Shown here: positions 1-9,097 of the stretch, one piece after another | Layout of the letters: each line of letters opens with the position of its first letter | How positions within the stretch are numbered: position 1 is the stretch's first letter | NCBI GenBank assembly: GCA_009911505.1 | Contig: QXXL01000004.1 | Coordinates: 186,001-250,000, forward strand | From: Lachnospiraceae bacterium | GTDB taxonomy: Bacteria; Bacillota; Clostridia; Lachnospirales; Lachnospiraceae | DNA length: 64,000 nucleotides | Direction: 5' to 3' | Notes under the pieces: generated by a model | What the model was told of the DNA's origin: nothing | Databases searched by the model: none | What the model saw: the letters and a program-made list of their open reading frames with translations, nothing else | Program-made: the position numbers and the translations under genes

Positions 1-203
1 TTGGGATCCGGCGTATTAGGCGCTTTGTCATCATCTGCCCCTGTCCCAGGCGAAGCTTGCCCTGATGTGGGGGCAGCGTCTTCGTCGGCTGCGGCGGATG
101 TATCCGGCGTGCCGTTTGCTGTTGCCAGGACATTTACTGTAGAACCGAATGTAATAGCCAACGCCATTGATATGCTAACAAGTTGCATCCATCTTTTCTT
201 CAT
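1..203 (-). CDS. Secreted protein, N-terminal part only (runs off left edge)
   Basis: The minus strand reads from ATG at 203 towards the left edge without a stop. The first ~30 residues (MKKRWMQLVSISMALAITFG...) form a signal peptide: a KKR positive start, a hydrophobic core, and a likely cleavage near the VLATA segment. The mature part that remains is low-complexity and rich in Ala, Asp, Pro, Gly and Ser, as in linkers of exported or cell-wall proteins. GAGGAGGT at 211-218 is a strong ribosome site at good spacing. The rest of the protein is outside the window, so no function can be given. A plus-strand frame over the same bases is judged a shadow because it lacks a ribosome site. Confidence 0.7.
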   Translation of the reverse strand, partial: MKKRWMQLVSISMALAITFGSTVNVLATANGTPDTSAAADEDAAPTSGQASPGTGADDDKAPNTPDP

Positions 204-234
204 ATAAAAGACCTCCTCTATTTGAACGCCTTCA

Positions 235-262
235 TTTTTACACAAAAACTGAGGTTTGTCAA
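235..262 (-). promoter_or_regulatory. Sigma-A type promoter for the left-edge secreted protein
   Basis: On the minus strand TTGACA (257-262) is followed after 16 bases by TAAAAA (235-240). It lies about 30 bases upstream of the ribosome site of the left-edge gene. The -35 is perfect and the -10 is weaker. Confidence 0.5.
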
Positions 263-320
263 AGGAAATGAAAAAACTTAAGATTTATTTCATAATTCTG
301 ATTAAACGGAAAAGATGGGC

Positions 321-1256
321 CTAAGTATGTTTGTACACCCATTTATAAATATCCGAATACACAGCCTTTCGGTCTGTTTCATTTAAAATCTCATGCCTGT
401 CGCCCGCATATAATTTTAAACTCAAATCTGTAATCCCAGCTTTTTTATACTGCCTGTAAACCTTTATTGTACCTTTCCCCATATCCCCTACTGGATCCTT
501 ATCCCCGGAAACAATCAAAATCGGAAGATCTTTGGAAACTTTAAGGACATTCTTTACCTGGTTATCATAGTAAACCGCTTCCATCAGGCCATAATACCCA
601 TTCACCGTAAAATCAAAGCAGCATTTGGGATCTTTGTAGAATGCGCGCGCAATCCTAAGATCCTTTGTCAGCCAGTTCTTCTCAATTGCCTGCCCTGTCA
701 CGTCATATTGGCGGTATGGCCCCATAAAAGAAAGCGCCTTTACAAAACGGCTCCTATAATGCCACCCGTAACGCTTTGCCAGCGCCCTGCATATCCCCAT
801 GCCAACCCTCATCAGCCTGTCCGGCATACAGCCAGTCCCTACAATCACGGCGCCACTAAGGCCTTTAGAATATCGTGTAATATATTTACGCAACATATAT
901 GAGCCCATGCTGTGCCCCAGCATAAAATATGGTTTTCCCTTATTTTCTTTCTGCACAAGCATACGAAACGTATGCATGTCCCTTATCAGCGTACCGCTTG
1001 GATGTTTTTCTGAAAAAAATCCATATTCATCAACATCCTGCACGCTGTCCCCATGCCCAAGGCAGTCATGGCCTACTACTAAAAAACCTTTTTTAACGAA
1101 ATATTCCGCAAATTCCCGGTAACGCCCGATATACTCTTGCATCCCATGTGTTATCTGTAAAATGGCATGATACCCCTTTTCATCAGGCATCCATTTTATG
1201 GCATGGAGCTTTGTTTTTTGATCGGAAGATAAAAAGTAAAAATCTTCTTGCCGCAT
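321..1256 (-). CDS. Alpha/beta hydrolase, lysophospholipase/monoacylglycerol lipase-like
   Basis: 311-residue serine hydrolase of the Hydrolase_4 (serine aminopeptidase S33/lysophospholipase) type. The nucleophile elbow is GHSMGS with Ser116. The probable triad is completed by Asp252 or Asp254 in SGDKDPVG and His288 in GDRHE. An oxyanion-side motif VGHDCLGHGDS sits near residues 61-71. No signal peptide is seen, so it is likely cytoplasmic or peripheral to the membrane. AAAGGAGGAA (1261-1270) directly precedes the ATG and fixes the start. It is a single-gene unit: recJ ends 63 bases upstream and a plausible promoter lies in that gap. The substrate is not determined; esters of lipids or acylated small molecules are typical for the family. 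Confidence 0.85.
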   Translation of the reverse strand: MRQEDFYFLSSDQKTKLHAIKWMPDEKGYHAILQITHGMQEYIGRYREFAEYFVKKGFLVVGHDCLGHGDSVQDVDEYGFFSEKHPSGTLIRDMHTFRMLVQKENKGKPYFMLGHSMGSYMLRKYITRYSKGLSGAVIVGTGCMPDRLMRVGMGICRALAKRYGWHYRSRFVKALSFMGPYRQYDVTGQAIEKNWLTKDLRIARAFYKDPKCCFDFTVNGYYGLMEAVYYDNQVKNVLKVSKDLPILIVSGDKDPVGDMGKGTIKVYRQYKKAGITDLSLKLYAGDRHEILNETDRKAVYSDIYKWVYKHT

Positions 1257-1284
1257 GGTATTCCTCCTTTATAAAACAATAGGA

Positions 1285-1313
1285 TATTTACACATTTCTG
1301 TATCAATAAGCAA
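1285..1313 (-). promoter_or_regulatory. Possible promoter of the alpha/beta hydrolase
   Basis: Minus-strand TTGCTT (1308-1313), a 17-base spacer, and TAAATA (1285-1290) lie in the short gap between recJ and the hydrolase. The match is moderate; read-through from truA-recJ is the alternative. Confidence 0.4.
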
Positions 1314-1319
1314 ACACCC

Positions 1320-3044
1320 TTAACAATAATTAGAAATTACAAATTGCACCTCATCCCTCCCCATATAACGGTTTATTTCAGGATAATACACAACAGAAAC
1401 CACATCTTTTTTATCTAAAAACTCCAAAAATTCCTCCACATCCCCAAAATAAACCCCAGGATACCGGTTACCCATCCCGTCCTCCAACACCATTTTTAAT
1501 ACATTCTTATTCTTCCCCACAATCCGCCTATCTACAACCCTTATATCCCTATCCGCAAATACCGGCTTTCCATTCCCCTTCCCAAACGGCTCCAAAACCT
1601 GAAGCTCCTGTACAAGCTCCTTTGTCACATAAGAAAGTGGCATCGGCACGTCAATATGTACCCTCGGGGTAAAATCCTCATCCGACAATGATGCATATGC
1701 ATTAATGCGCTCTACAAACGCCGCTAAGTTTGCTTCTGGCAGGGAAAGCCCAGCCGCCATAGGATGCCCGCCGAATTTCAAGAACAAATCCTGGCATTTA
1801 CATAATTCCTCATACATCGAATAAGGTTCTATCGAGCGGCCTGATCCTTTAACCCCTCCTTCTGACTGTGTCATGACAAAAACCGGATGGTTATACTTCT
1901 CCCGTATCCTGCCCGCCACAATCCCCGCAAGGCTTTCATGCAGCGTGGGCAGATATACAACCATTACCTTCTGTTTATCAAGATGCTGTGACTCAATCAG
2001 GTTAATGGCTTCTTTCAGCCCATCCAAGGTCATCTTCTTACGCTCCTCATTCAAATCAGCAAGCTCTGCCGCAAGCTCTGCCGCCTCCCCTTCCTCTTTT
2101 GCCATCAATAGCTTTAATGACCGGACCGCCGTATCCAGCCTTCCGCTGGCATTTAAGCACGGCCCTAAGACAAACCCCAGGTGATAAGCGCTAAGCTTCT
2201 TTGGCTGTACCTCCTTTTGTGCCACTAAAGCACGAAACCCCCGGTTTTTGGACTGGCGCATCTGTTCAATTCCATATTTTACAATAATCCTGTTTTCATC
2301 TACTAAATCCATAACATCCCCAACCGTGGCAAACGCTGCGTTCTCTAAAAACTCCATAGCCTCTGAAGCCGGAATCTGGCACGCTTCATACAAAGCCTGC
2401 ACTACCTTAAATGCCACTACGGCTCCGCAAATACCGTTAAAAGGATAGTTACAGCCGCTTTGTTTGGGGTTTACAATGGCATCCGCCAGGCTTTTGCGGT
2501 AGGTACGCACACCCCCCTCTTCTTTGTAAGGGATATCATGGTGATCTGTTACAAGGACTGTAAGCCCAAGCTCCTTTGCATATGCAATCGCATCAATGGC
2601 CGCAATCCCATTGTCACAGGTAACAATGGTGTCCATCCCGTCTTCCTTTGCCTGTGCAATCAGGTTTTCGTTGATCCCGTATCCATCCTTAACACGATCA
2701 GGAATGGCGTTCGACACAATACCCCCTGCACGCTGTATACCCTTGACTAAAATATAAGTAGACTGGATTCCATCAATATCATAATCTCCAATCACCCGGA
2801 TTTTTTTTTGCCCTTTTATTTTCTCCTGCAAAATACCGACCAGGCAATCCAGATCCTTCATCTGGTGCGGCGAATAAAGCCCCTCCAAATCCGGCCTTAG
2901 ATATTTTGCAATATCCGCGTCTTCTATCATACCCCGATTCCGGATAATCCGTGCTGTTACCTGATCAATTCCATATTTCTGTGCAATTGCAGAAAAATCT
3001 GCCTTTTTGGCGGCCACAAGCCATTTTTCTTTTTGTTTAGACAT
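1320..3044 (-). CDS. recJ: Single-stranded-DNA-specific exonuclease RecJ-like (DHH/DHHA1)
   Basis: 574 residues, normal RecJ length. RecJ degrades single-stranded DNA 5' to 3' in recombination and mismatch or base-excision repair in the cytoplasm. The DHH phosphoesterase core is visible: GDYDIDG (Asp87, Asp89, Asp91) for metal binding, TCDNG near 142-146, and the DHH signature at 167-169. The DHHA1 half contains GGHPMAAG near residue 425, and an OB-like C-terminal domain follows. The start ATG overlaps the end of truA by 8 bases, so the two are translationally coupled. Some family members have nanoRNase or other phosphodiesterase activity, but length and motif order favour RecJ. Confidence 0.9.
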   Translation of the reverse strand: MSKQKEKWLVAAKKADFSAIAQKYGIDQVTARIIRNRGMIEDADIAKYLRPDLEGLYSPHQMKDLDCLVGILQEKIKGQKKIRVIGDYDIDGIQSTYILVKGIQRAGGIVSNAIPDRVKDGYGINENLIAQAKEDGMDTIVTCDNGIAAIDAIAYAKELGLTVLVTDHHDIPYKEEGGVRTYRKSLADAIVNPKQSGCNYPFNGICGAVVAFKVVQALYEACQIPASEAMEFLENAAFATVGDVMDLVDENRIIVKYGIEQMRQSKNRGFRALVAQKEVQPKKLSAYHLGFVLGPCLNASGRLDTAVRSLKLLMAKEEGEAAELAAELADLNEERKKMTLDGLKEAINLIESQHLDKQKVMVVYLPTLHESLAGIVAGRIREKYNHPVFVMTQSEGGVKGSGRSIEPYSMYEELCKCQDLFLKFGGHPMAAGLSLPEANLAAFVERINAYASLSDEDFTPRVHIDVPMPLSYVTKELVQELQVLEPFGKGNGKPVFADRDIRVVDRRIVGKNKNVLKMVLEDGMGNRYPGVYFGDVEEFLEFLDKKDVVSVVYYPEINRYMGRDEVQFVISNYC

Positions 3045-3801
3045 CGCAATCCCCTAATTTGTATTTCACCTGCATTAGCATCAGCCCCTGCGGCGGCGCG
3101 GTAAAGCCTGCGAGCGCCCTGTTTTTTGCGGCTAAAATCCCTGGCATATCCTCCGCCTTCTTTTTGCCCTGCCCGACTTCAATCAGCGTCCCTGTCATAA
3201 TACGCACCATATGCTGCAAAAATCCATTGCCGCGAAAATCAATCCGTATCTCTTCTGGCAGCTTCTCAAACCGGATATCATAAATTGTCCGCACCGCTGA
3301 TTTTTTCATATGGCTGTTACCGCAAAACGAAGTAAAATCCTTAGTTCCTATCAGATAGCTTGCCGCTTTTTGCATCTGCCCAAGCTGTATCGTCCCAACG
3401 TGGTTTAAAGAAAACACATATTTCCGCTCAAAAACCTCCGGGACATTACTGGTATGAATACGGTAACGGTATGTCTTTTCTGACGCCATAAACCTGCTGT
3501 GAAACCGCTCTGGCGCCTCCTCCAGGGCACAGACTGCAATATCCTCCGGCAAGTAAGTATTAAAAATCCCCATCAGCTCGTCCTCGTCAACGGCTTCGTA
3601 CAAGTGAAAATTCGCGATCTGGCCTTTGGCATGGACCCCAGCATCCGTCCTGCCAGACCCTACCACCTCAATAGGATATCCGAATGTGCGTTTCAAAACA
3701 CCCTCTAGTTTTGCCTGGATTGTCGCATCTGTAGATCTTTGTGACTGCCAGCCTTTATACCTCGTCCCATCATATGCAACTGTAATTTTATAATTATACA
3801 T
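3037..3801 (-). CDS. truA: tRNA pseudouridine synthase A
   Basis: 254 residues. TruA converts uridines 38-40 of the tRNA anticodon arm to pseudouridine. The catalytic motif GSGRTDAGVHAKGQ carries the nucleophile Asp53. The N-terminal YDGTRYKGWQSQ and later FCGNSHMKKSAVRTI segments are characteristic. AGAGGA lies 5-6 bases before the ATG. It is the first gene of a two-gene unit with recJ, overlapping by 8 bases, and is served by a promoter about 100 bases upstream. The truA copy in many Firmicutes sits near ribosomal protein genes; here it is next to recJ instead. Confidence 0.95.
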   Translation of the reverse strand: MYNYKITVAYDGTRYKGWQSQRSTDATIQAKLEGVLKRTFGYPIEVVGSGRTDAGVHAKGQIANFHLYEAVDEDELMGIFNTYLPEDIAVCALEEAPERFHSRFMASEKTYRYRIHTSNVPEVFERKYVFSLNHVGTIQLGQMQKAASYLIGTKDFTSFCGNSHMKKSAVRTIYDIRFEKLPEEIRIDFRGNGFLQHMVRIMTGTLIEVGQGKKKAEDMPGILAAKNRALAGFTAPPQGLMLMQVKYKLGDCDV

Positions 3802-3905
3802 AACGATCCTCTTTCTGCCCTTTCATATACCACATTTCCACATCCATACCGGGCATTTAATACAGCAAAAAATATCCCCCAGCATACATCTATAATATTG
3901 GCTCA

Positions 3906-3934
3906 ATTTTAACACCTAACACATGCTATTTCAA
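3906..3934 (-). promoter_or_regulatory. Promoter for truA-recJ
   Basis: Minus-strand TTGAAA (3929-3934), 17 bases, TAAAAT (3906-3911). It falls between the stop of jetC and truA, giving truA-recJ its own transcription start and a leader of about 100 bases. No clear terminator for the Wadjet operon was seen in this gap, so some read-through into truA is possible. Confidence 0.6.
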
Positions 3935-3993
3935 TCCTGTTTTAAAACCCTCCTCATTTGGCATATTATAGGCCTCTTTGCCATCCTCTCCCG

Positions 3994-6900
3994 CTACCTA
4001 ACCACCTCAATCTGCGCCGGCAATATCTCCTCCTGCCCGCTTCCCCTTACATGCCCCGCTTTCAAATACTGCATATCATTCCTCAGGCTTGCGGCAACAA
4101 GCGACAGCACATAAATATTATCAAAGCAATTATAAATCGCCTCCCCGCCAAGGCCTGACAGGCAAATAAGCTGCGTATTCATTTTATCCGCCATATTGAT
4201 CAAGGGCGTAAGCAAATGCGCCGCATTTGTCTGGGCAAATGGGTTGTCCATCAAAAGCACCTTCCCCTCATTACGATCCGCAAACAAATCTGTTTCATCC
4301 CTGCGCATATAATAAAGCAGAGCCGACAAAACCACAAATGCTGACAAAAACCCTTCCCCGCCTGAGTTTTTCGCCACATCTGCCCATGTAATAGGATACT
4401 CCCGCTGCGCTTCAATCTTATACAGCTTAATCTGGACATTCCCAATCCCCACAACAGCATCGAAAAGCCCTTTCGTTGTCACTTTTGTCCCCAGGTATTC
4501 CTGCAGGTTTTTGTTTTCCTCCAAAAGCGCAATGCCCTTTGCCGTAATGCCGTCCATATAATCCTTTAAGCGCAGACCGTAAAAATTCTCGTTCTCCTCC
4601 CAGCCCGGCAGCTCCACCCGCAGCATTTTTACAGGGCGGTTTTTTATCATAATTGTAGAATTGTGGTCAATCTTATTCAAATTGGCATGCGCTTCCTTTA
4701 AATAATCGCCAATAAGCTCCACAATCTTCTCCTTCTCCTTTTCCACCAGGGAAATATCCACCATAAGCTTCTCTATCAGGCTCTGGTACGAAGCAAGCGT
4801 CGTATCAAGCTGCCAGAGCGCTTTTGGGGCGTCCCCTGTTAGCTGCAGCATAGCTTCCAGTGGTTTCTGGTAAAAATCCTCCGAAAACGCCTCGTTTCTT
4901 AACATCCGGTTAATAGTACGTTCCAAATCTGCGCGCGCTCCCCGCCTTGCTTCTAAACTGGCATGGTAATCCCGCACCAGGATACCCTTCTGCTTTGCCA
5001 GCTGTTCCCCTGTCACCGCCCCAAAATCCAGCTCCCATTCCACCTTTTGTATGCATTCAAATTCCTCATATTCCGCCAGGGCGGCCAGATTGCCCTCATA
5101 AGACTGGATCCTTTTTGCAATATCCGTCTCTTCCTTTTCGGCTTCTTTTTTTTGATACGCAAGTGTACGCATCGCATCGGAAAAATCAATTGTACGGATG
5201 TCCTGCGCCAAAACCGGTTCGTCCTTTTGGCAGCGCTCCTTTAATTCTGCAAATTTATTCTCCCTCTTTTGGCCAAGCAGCGCATGGCGGATTCTAGCAT
5301 CCGAAATCTCGGCATCCTTTTTCTTTATTTTTTGCTCCTGTTCCCAAAGGATCGTTTCCTGGTGCTGTTCTTCATTCTTGTCATAATGTACGCCACGACA
5401 CGCACCTTCGCTAAGGCCGTATTTTTCTTTGCACCTGTTAAGCTCTTCAAACGCCTTTGTATAACGCTGTTCTGCTTCTTTCAAAAGCCGTTCTAATTCC
5501 GCCTGCTCCGCGCCGATGCCTCCCGTTACCGTCTCATAGCAAACCTCCGCTTCCTGAGCTTCCTTCCTTGAAAATACACTCACCCCCTCAGCAGCAGCCC
5601 CTTTATACTGTGCAAAATACGTCCGTCTCGCCAAGGATTCCTCCAATCTGCGGGAGAGATCCAAAAAATTGTTTCTTGCCGTAATTAGCTTCTGCTCTAG
5701 CTTAAAAACCCTCTCCTTTTTTAACCTTTGCTGGTTTTGCACACGTTCTGTCTGCTGCCTGTTTTTCTGAAGAAGGCGGCTGTCCTCGCGGTATGCTTCA
5801 TAAGAGCTGCAAAGCCCGTCAAAATCCTTGATGCGCCTGTTTAGCTTAAAGATATCAGCCTCAAGCTTTATACCCATGCCCTCGCTCTCTTTTAACAAAG
5901 CTTCCTGCTGCATAAACGCTTCCCTTAGCCGGATCAGCTCTTTGGCAGCATCCGCCAGTTCCACGTTATGCCTGCGGATACCCTCTTTTACATTGTCAAA
6001 AGACTGTTTTGTCACCTTCTGCCGCTTAAACTGCTCCTGCATCCCGATATATCCGGCATACTCCTGCTTTTTATGCTCCAACGCCTTTTTCCCGCTGCGG
6101 ATCACAGCTTCTTTTTCCTTAAGTATGTTTTTTAATTTATCTTCATCTAATAAATTGCGGTTAAACCAGACAAAGAAATTCAAATCCAAAAAAGAATGTA
6201 CCGTTCCGTTTATGCCCTCCGCCGCTTGTGTTGAATGCAAAGTCTCCTTTGTGAGCTGCTCCCTCAGTATAATCGGTACCGGAAATGAAGTATAAACAGG
6301 CTTTGGATAATTAGCCAGACGCTTTAGCTCCTGCGCAGATAGAATCAGTGAATACGGCAGAAATGGATGGCCCGTTTCTAGATACCCATTTTTCTTTAGC
6401 CACTCCATACCGTAAACATAACGGATACCCGCTTCTGAAAGCATAGCGGCAAACTCTTCTGGCAGCTTCAATACCTGCCCTTTTGCCATCCTCTGGTACT
6501 CCTGCTCCTCCTGTACTAGCTTTTGCTCCTGCAGCTGCCTAGACAAATCCGTATCGGAAAGCTTACGGGTTATAGCTGCGTTTATTTTTTGCCCATCAAA
6601 CAAATCCTCCGGTAAAAGCCCAAAATATTGAAGCATCACACGCCGCGCATCCAATTCCTCCTCATACGACAATAGCAGGCGTTTCTCTTCTTCTTTTTGA
6701 GCTTCCAGGCGGATTTTTGCCGCTGCCTTATCTTCAATTGCACGCTGTAGCGCCTTGCCCTGCTCCCTGTGCCTCTCCGCTTCTTGTTTCACCTTCGCTT
6801 TTTCTTGCATAAGCCCCTGCAGCCGCTTTTCATATTCCGCACACTGGATAGAAAGCGCCCCTGGTTCATATTCACCTAAAATATTGCGCCTAAAGCCCTC

Positions 6901-8388
6901 CCCATACTCCTGGTTAAACCTCTCTTCTACAACGTCAAATGATCTGATCTTTTCCTGCAGCGCCCCAGACTGCCCGCTTAGCTTTCTCTCCGTTTCACGC
7001 AGCCCTTCCAAATGGGAAAGTTCTGTATCCCGCTCTGTTTCCATTGCAGAAATTTCCCTGCCGCAGGATTTTTGCTCCTCCCTGGTTACATTTGACTGCT
7101 GTTCATAATACAAATACAACGATGTTCCTAAACGTTTCCGCTCCGGCTCTAAGGTTTCCTCTTTTTCCATACAAAGCGCCAGGCGCTGACGCCCTCTTAG
7201 ACATTCCTTTTCACATTCCGTTACGCCCTCCTGCAGCTTTGCACAGAGCAAAATGGACAGCTTGTGTTGTACCGCGTCTCGGATATTTGCCAAATCATCC
7301 CGTTCCATCCCAAGCATTTGTAAATTGCTGCCGCTGGACGACTCCTTTTCCATTATCTCATAAATTTCCCGGGAAAGCTTTTCATATTCCAGGTAAGAAA
7401 GCTCTGCCGCAATATCTTCCATCCGTTTTGCTACATCCAAAGCATTCTGCTGCTGCGCTGATAATAAAAGCTTTACCTGCCGGATAAAATCTGCAATCCT
7501 GTTTTTGTGCAGGGCCACCTCCTCTTCTGCCGCCTGGCAGCGCAGCGCGTCCTGACGCGCCCCTTGTGCTTCCTCCCGGAATGCCTCTATCGTGTCACGG
7601 CGCTTAATTTTGGACTGGTTGTCCTTGTACTGGGCGGTATATTTCTCCACGATGCCCTGAAATTCCTTCATACGGTTCTTCTCTTTATTAAGCTTTTTCT
7701 CCACCGCTTCCAAAAACCACTTTTGCACCAGCCCCTTCTCATCCTTACAGTCTGCAAATAAATCAGAAAGCCCCGATTCTTTCAGGTTGACTTTCCTGAT
7801 AATTGTCTCCCATTCCTTATAAAAAACCTGGTATTCTGAAAGCTTCCCATAATACTGCCTGGCCTGCGACGGGTTTTGCATATCATAATAAAAAAACGGT
7901 ATGCCCCGCTCCCTTTTAAACCCTTCAAACATCTGCCTGCATTCGTTAAACCCCTTCAAAACCACCGATTTTTTCGTCTTCTCTACTACTGGCAGATGGT
8001 CAATGTCCTGTAGGCACGCCTTCCCATATTCCGCAATAAAATTGACCATTTGAAGCCCGTCTGTATGTTCCTGCGATATTTCCTGGCTTTTTCGCACCAT
8101 CATACCAGCCAGCATAAAGCCAGCTCCCCCGTCTAACTTCCATTCCACTAAAATAAACGTGGGCTTATTGCCCGTAAAATACGATGCAAACGGCCGGTCT
8201 TTCATATTTTGGTACTGCCTATGCACAAAGGGGGCCATCATCATCTGTACCAAAACAGATTTGCCTCCCCCGTTGCGCAGAGAAATCAGCGTACTTTTTC
8301 CATTTAAGCGGAAGGTTTCATCGCTGACCCGGATTGCGTTGTGGTTATAATTTAAATTGATCAGGCGAACCGCATTAATTTTACTCAT
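3994..8388 (-). CDS. jetC: Wadjet defence system SMC-like ATPase JetC (MukB-like)
   Basis: 1464 residues from the ATG at 8388, chosen because GGAGGG sits 5 bases before it; an upstream in-frame ATG at 8406 lacks this. JetC is the motor of the Wadjet condensin, which in characterised systems extrudes plasmid DNA loops that JetD then cleaves. The N-terminal head has Walker A RNGGGKS (GGGKS at residues 40-44). Two long coiled-coil arms rich in Glu, Lys, Arg, Gln and Leu follow, with a hinge-like non-coiled part near the middle. The C-terminal head has the ABC signature NSGGEG (about 1341-1346) and Walker B KVLLMDNPF (Asp about 1381). The residue after the Walker B Asp is Asn, not the usual Glu. 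It overlaps jetB by 8 bases. Confidence 0.9.
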   Translation of the reverse strand: MSKINAVRLINLNYNHNAIRVSDETFRLNGKSTLISLRNGGGKSVLVQMMMAPFVHRQYQNMKDRPFASYFTGNKPTFILVEWKLDGGAGFMLAGMMVRKSQEISQEHTDGLQMVNFIAEYGKACLQDIDHLPVVEKTKKSVVLKGFNECRQMFEGFKRERGIPFFYYDMQNPSQARQYYGKLSEYQVFYKEWETIIRKVNLKESGLSDLFADCKDEKGLVQKWFLEAVEKKLNKEKNRMKEFQGIVEKYTAQYKDNQSKIKRRDTIEAFREEAQGARQDALRCQAAEEEVALHKNRIADFIRQVKLLLSAQQQNALDVAKRMEDIAAELSYLEYEKLSREIYEIMEKESSSGSNLQMLGMERDDLANIRDAVQHKLSILLCAKLQEGVTECEKECLRGRQRLALCMEKEETLEPERKRLGTSLYLYYEQQSNVTREEQKSCGREISAMETERDTELSHLEGLRETERKLSGQSGALQEKIRSFDVVEERFNQEYGEGFRRNILGEYEPGALSIQCAEYEKRLQGLMQEKAKVKQEAERHREQGKALQRAIEDKAAAKIRLEAQKEEEKRLLLSYEEELDARRVMLQYFGLLPEDLFDGQKINAAITRKLSDTDLSRQLQEQKLVQEEQEYQRMAKGQVLKLPEEFAAMLSEAGIRYVYGMEWLKKNGYLETGHPFLPYSLILSAQELKRLANYPKPVYTSFPVPIILREQLTKETLHSTQAAEGINGTVHSFLDLNFFVWFNRNLLDEDKLKNILKEKEAVIRSGKKALEHKKQEYAGYIGMQEQFKRQKVTKQSFDNVKEGIRRHNVELADAAKELIRLREAFMQQEALLKESEGMGIKLEADIFKLNRRIKDFDGLCSSYEAYREDSRLLQKNRQQTERVQNQQRLKKERVFKLEQKLITARNNFLDLSRRLEESLARRTYFAQYKGAAAEGVSVFSRKEAQEAEVCYETVTGGIGAEQAELERLLKEAEQRYTKAFEELNRCKEKYGLSEGACRGVHYDKNEEQHQETILWEQEQKIKKKDAEISDARIRHALLGQKRENKFAELKERCQKDEPVLAQDIRTIDFSDAMRTLAYQKKEAEKEETDIAKRIQSYEGNLAALAEYEEFECIQKVEWELDFGAVTGEQLAKQKGILVRDYHASLEARRGARADLERTINRMLRNEAFSEDFYQKPLEAMLQLTGDAPKALWQLDTTLASYQSLIEKLMVDISLVEKEKEKIVELIGDYLKEAHANLNKIDHNSTIMIKNRPVKMLRVELPGWEENENFYGLRLKDYMDGITAKGIALLEENKNLQEYLGTKVTTKGLFDAVVGIGNVQIKLYKIEAQREYPITWADVAKNSGGEGFLSAFVVLSALLYYMRRDETDLFADRNEGKVLLMDNPFAQTNAAHLLTPLINMADKMNTQLICLSGLGGEAIYNCFDNIYVLSLVAASLRNDMQYLKAGHVRGSGQEEILPAQIEVVR

Positions 8389-9094
8389 CCCGTCCCTCCA
8401 ATACACGTTTGATCCGCTGGAACTGGTTCTGGTTTAAAAGGTTCCAGTCCATAAAATTGTCTAGCTTCTTTGTAGTCTTTATCATCTCGTCCGCTTCCAC
8501 GTATTCTACCAGGCCCTGCTTTTGCAAAAAATGTAAAATATGGTATAAAAAGCCTTCCTTCGTCGTCTTTGCCCTCGTCCCTTTTTCATCAGACTTTAAT
8601 GCCTCATATGCCTCCGCCATATCAGAAAACGCAATACCAGCTTTCTCTTCATCCTCTTGGCCGGCCCGGCCACAGCCTTCTTTTAGCCTCTCTGAAATAC
8701 AATTAAGAAGCTCCCCTGCACGCATATAATCCCGCGTCTTTGAAGTCGCCCCATGCCCGTCATAAAACTCCACCAGCAGCGTTAGAATCACAAACTGCGA
8801 AAGGTAGTAATCCCGATCCGTCCCCGTCGATTTACAAAGGGACTGCTTTAGCCCTGCTTTTGAAAATCCCAGAAACGTATTATCTTCCTTGGGAATCAGA
8901 TAAATGACGTTTCCATAACGCTCAATATCGCATTCCGCCATCTCCCCCTGCGACTTAACCAGGTTTTGTATCCTCTCCTGCTGCGCATAAGCCCGGTAAA
9001 GCGCCTCGTGATCCTCCTCGCTTAATTCATGGTGCTTTAATAAATAATAAAAAATCTCCTGCCCCGTACGGATCTCTTCCATTTCATATGCCAT
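8381..9094 (-). CDS. jetB: Wadjet subunit JetB (MukE-like, kite protein)
   Basis: 237 residues between jetA and jetC, the position and size expected of the MukE-like kite subunit that bridges the kleisin JetA and the SMC JetC. The sequence is predicted mostly alpha-helical with winged-helix-like segments (TTKEGFLYHILHFLQKQGLV near 175-195) and no enzyme motif. I recall this family as DUF6063, which I cannot verify here. A GGGAGGA ribosome site inside the jetA end lies 8 bases before the ATG; only three bases separate the jetA stop from this start. The end overlaps jetC by 8 bases, indicating coupled translation of a complex. The assignment rests mainly on synteny and size. Confidence 0.8.
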   Translation of the reverse strand: MAYEMEEIRTGQEIFYYLLKHHELSEEDHEALYRAYAQQERIQNLVKSQGEMAECDIERYGNVIYLIPKEDNTFLGFSKAGLKQSLCKSTGTDRDYYLSQFVILTLLVEFYDGHGATSKTRDYMRAGELLNCISERLKEGCGRAGQEDEEKAGIAFSDMAEAYEALKSDEKGTRAKTTKEGFLYHILHFLQKQGLVEYVEADEMIKTTKKLDNFMDWNLLNQNQFQRIKRVLEGRDE

Positions 9095-9097
9095 TTG

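Noticed and set aside
1..207. Plus-strand frame at the left edge
   Set aside because: It mirrors the minus-strand secreted protein, which has a strong ribosome site and signal peptide; the plus frame has neither.
8389..8406. Upstream ATG for jetC
   Set aside because: The ATG at 8388 has GGAGGG at correct spacing; the extra six residues are not typical of the family start.
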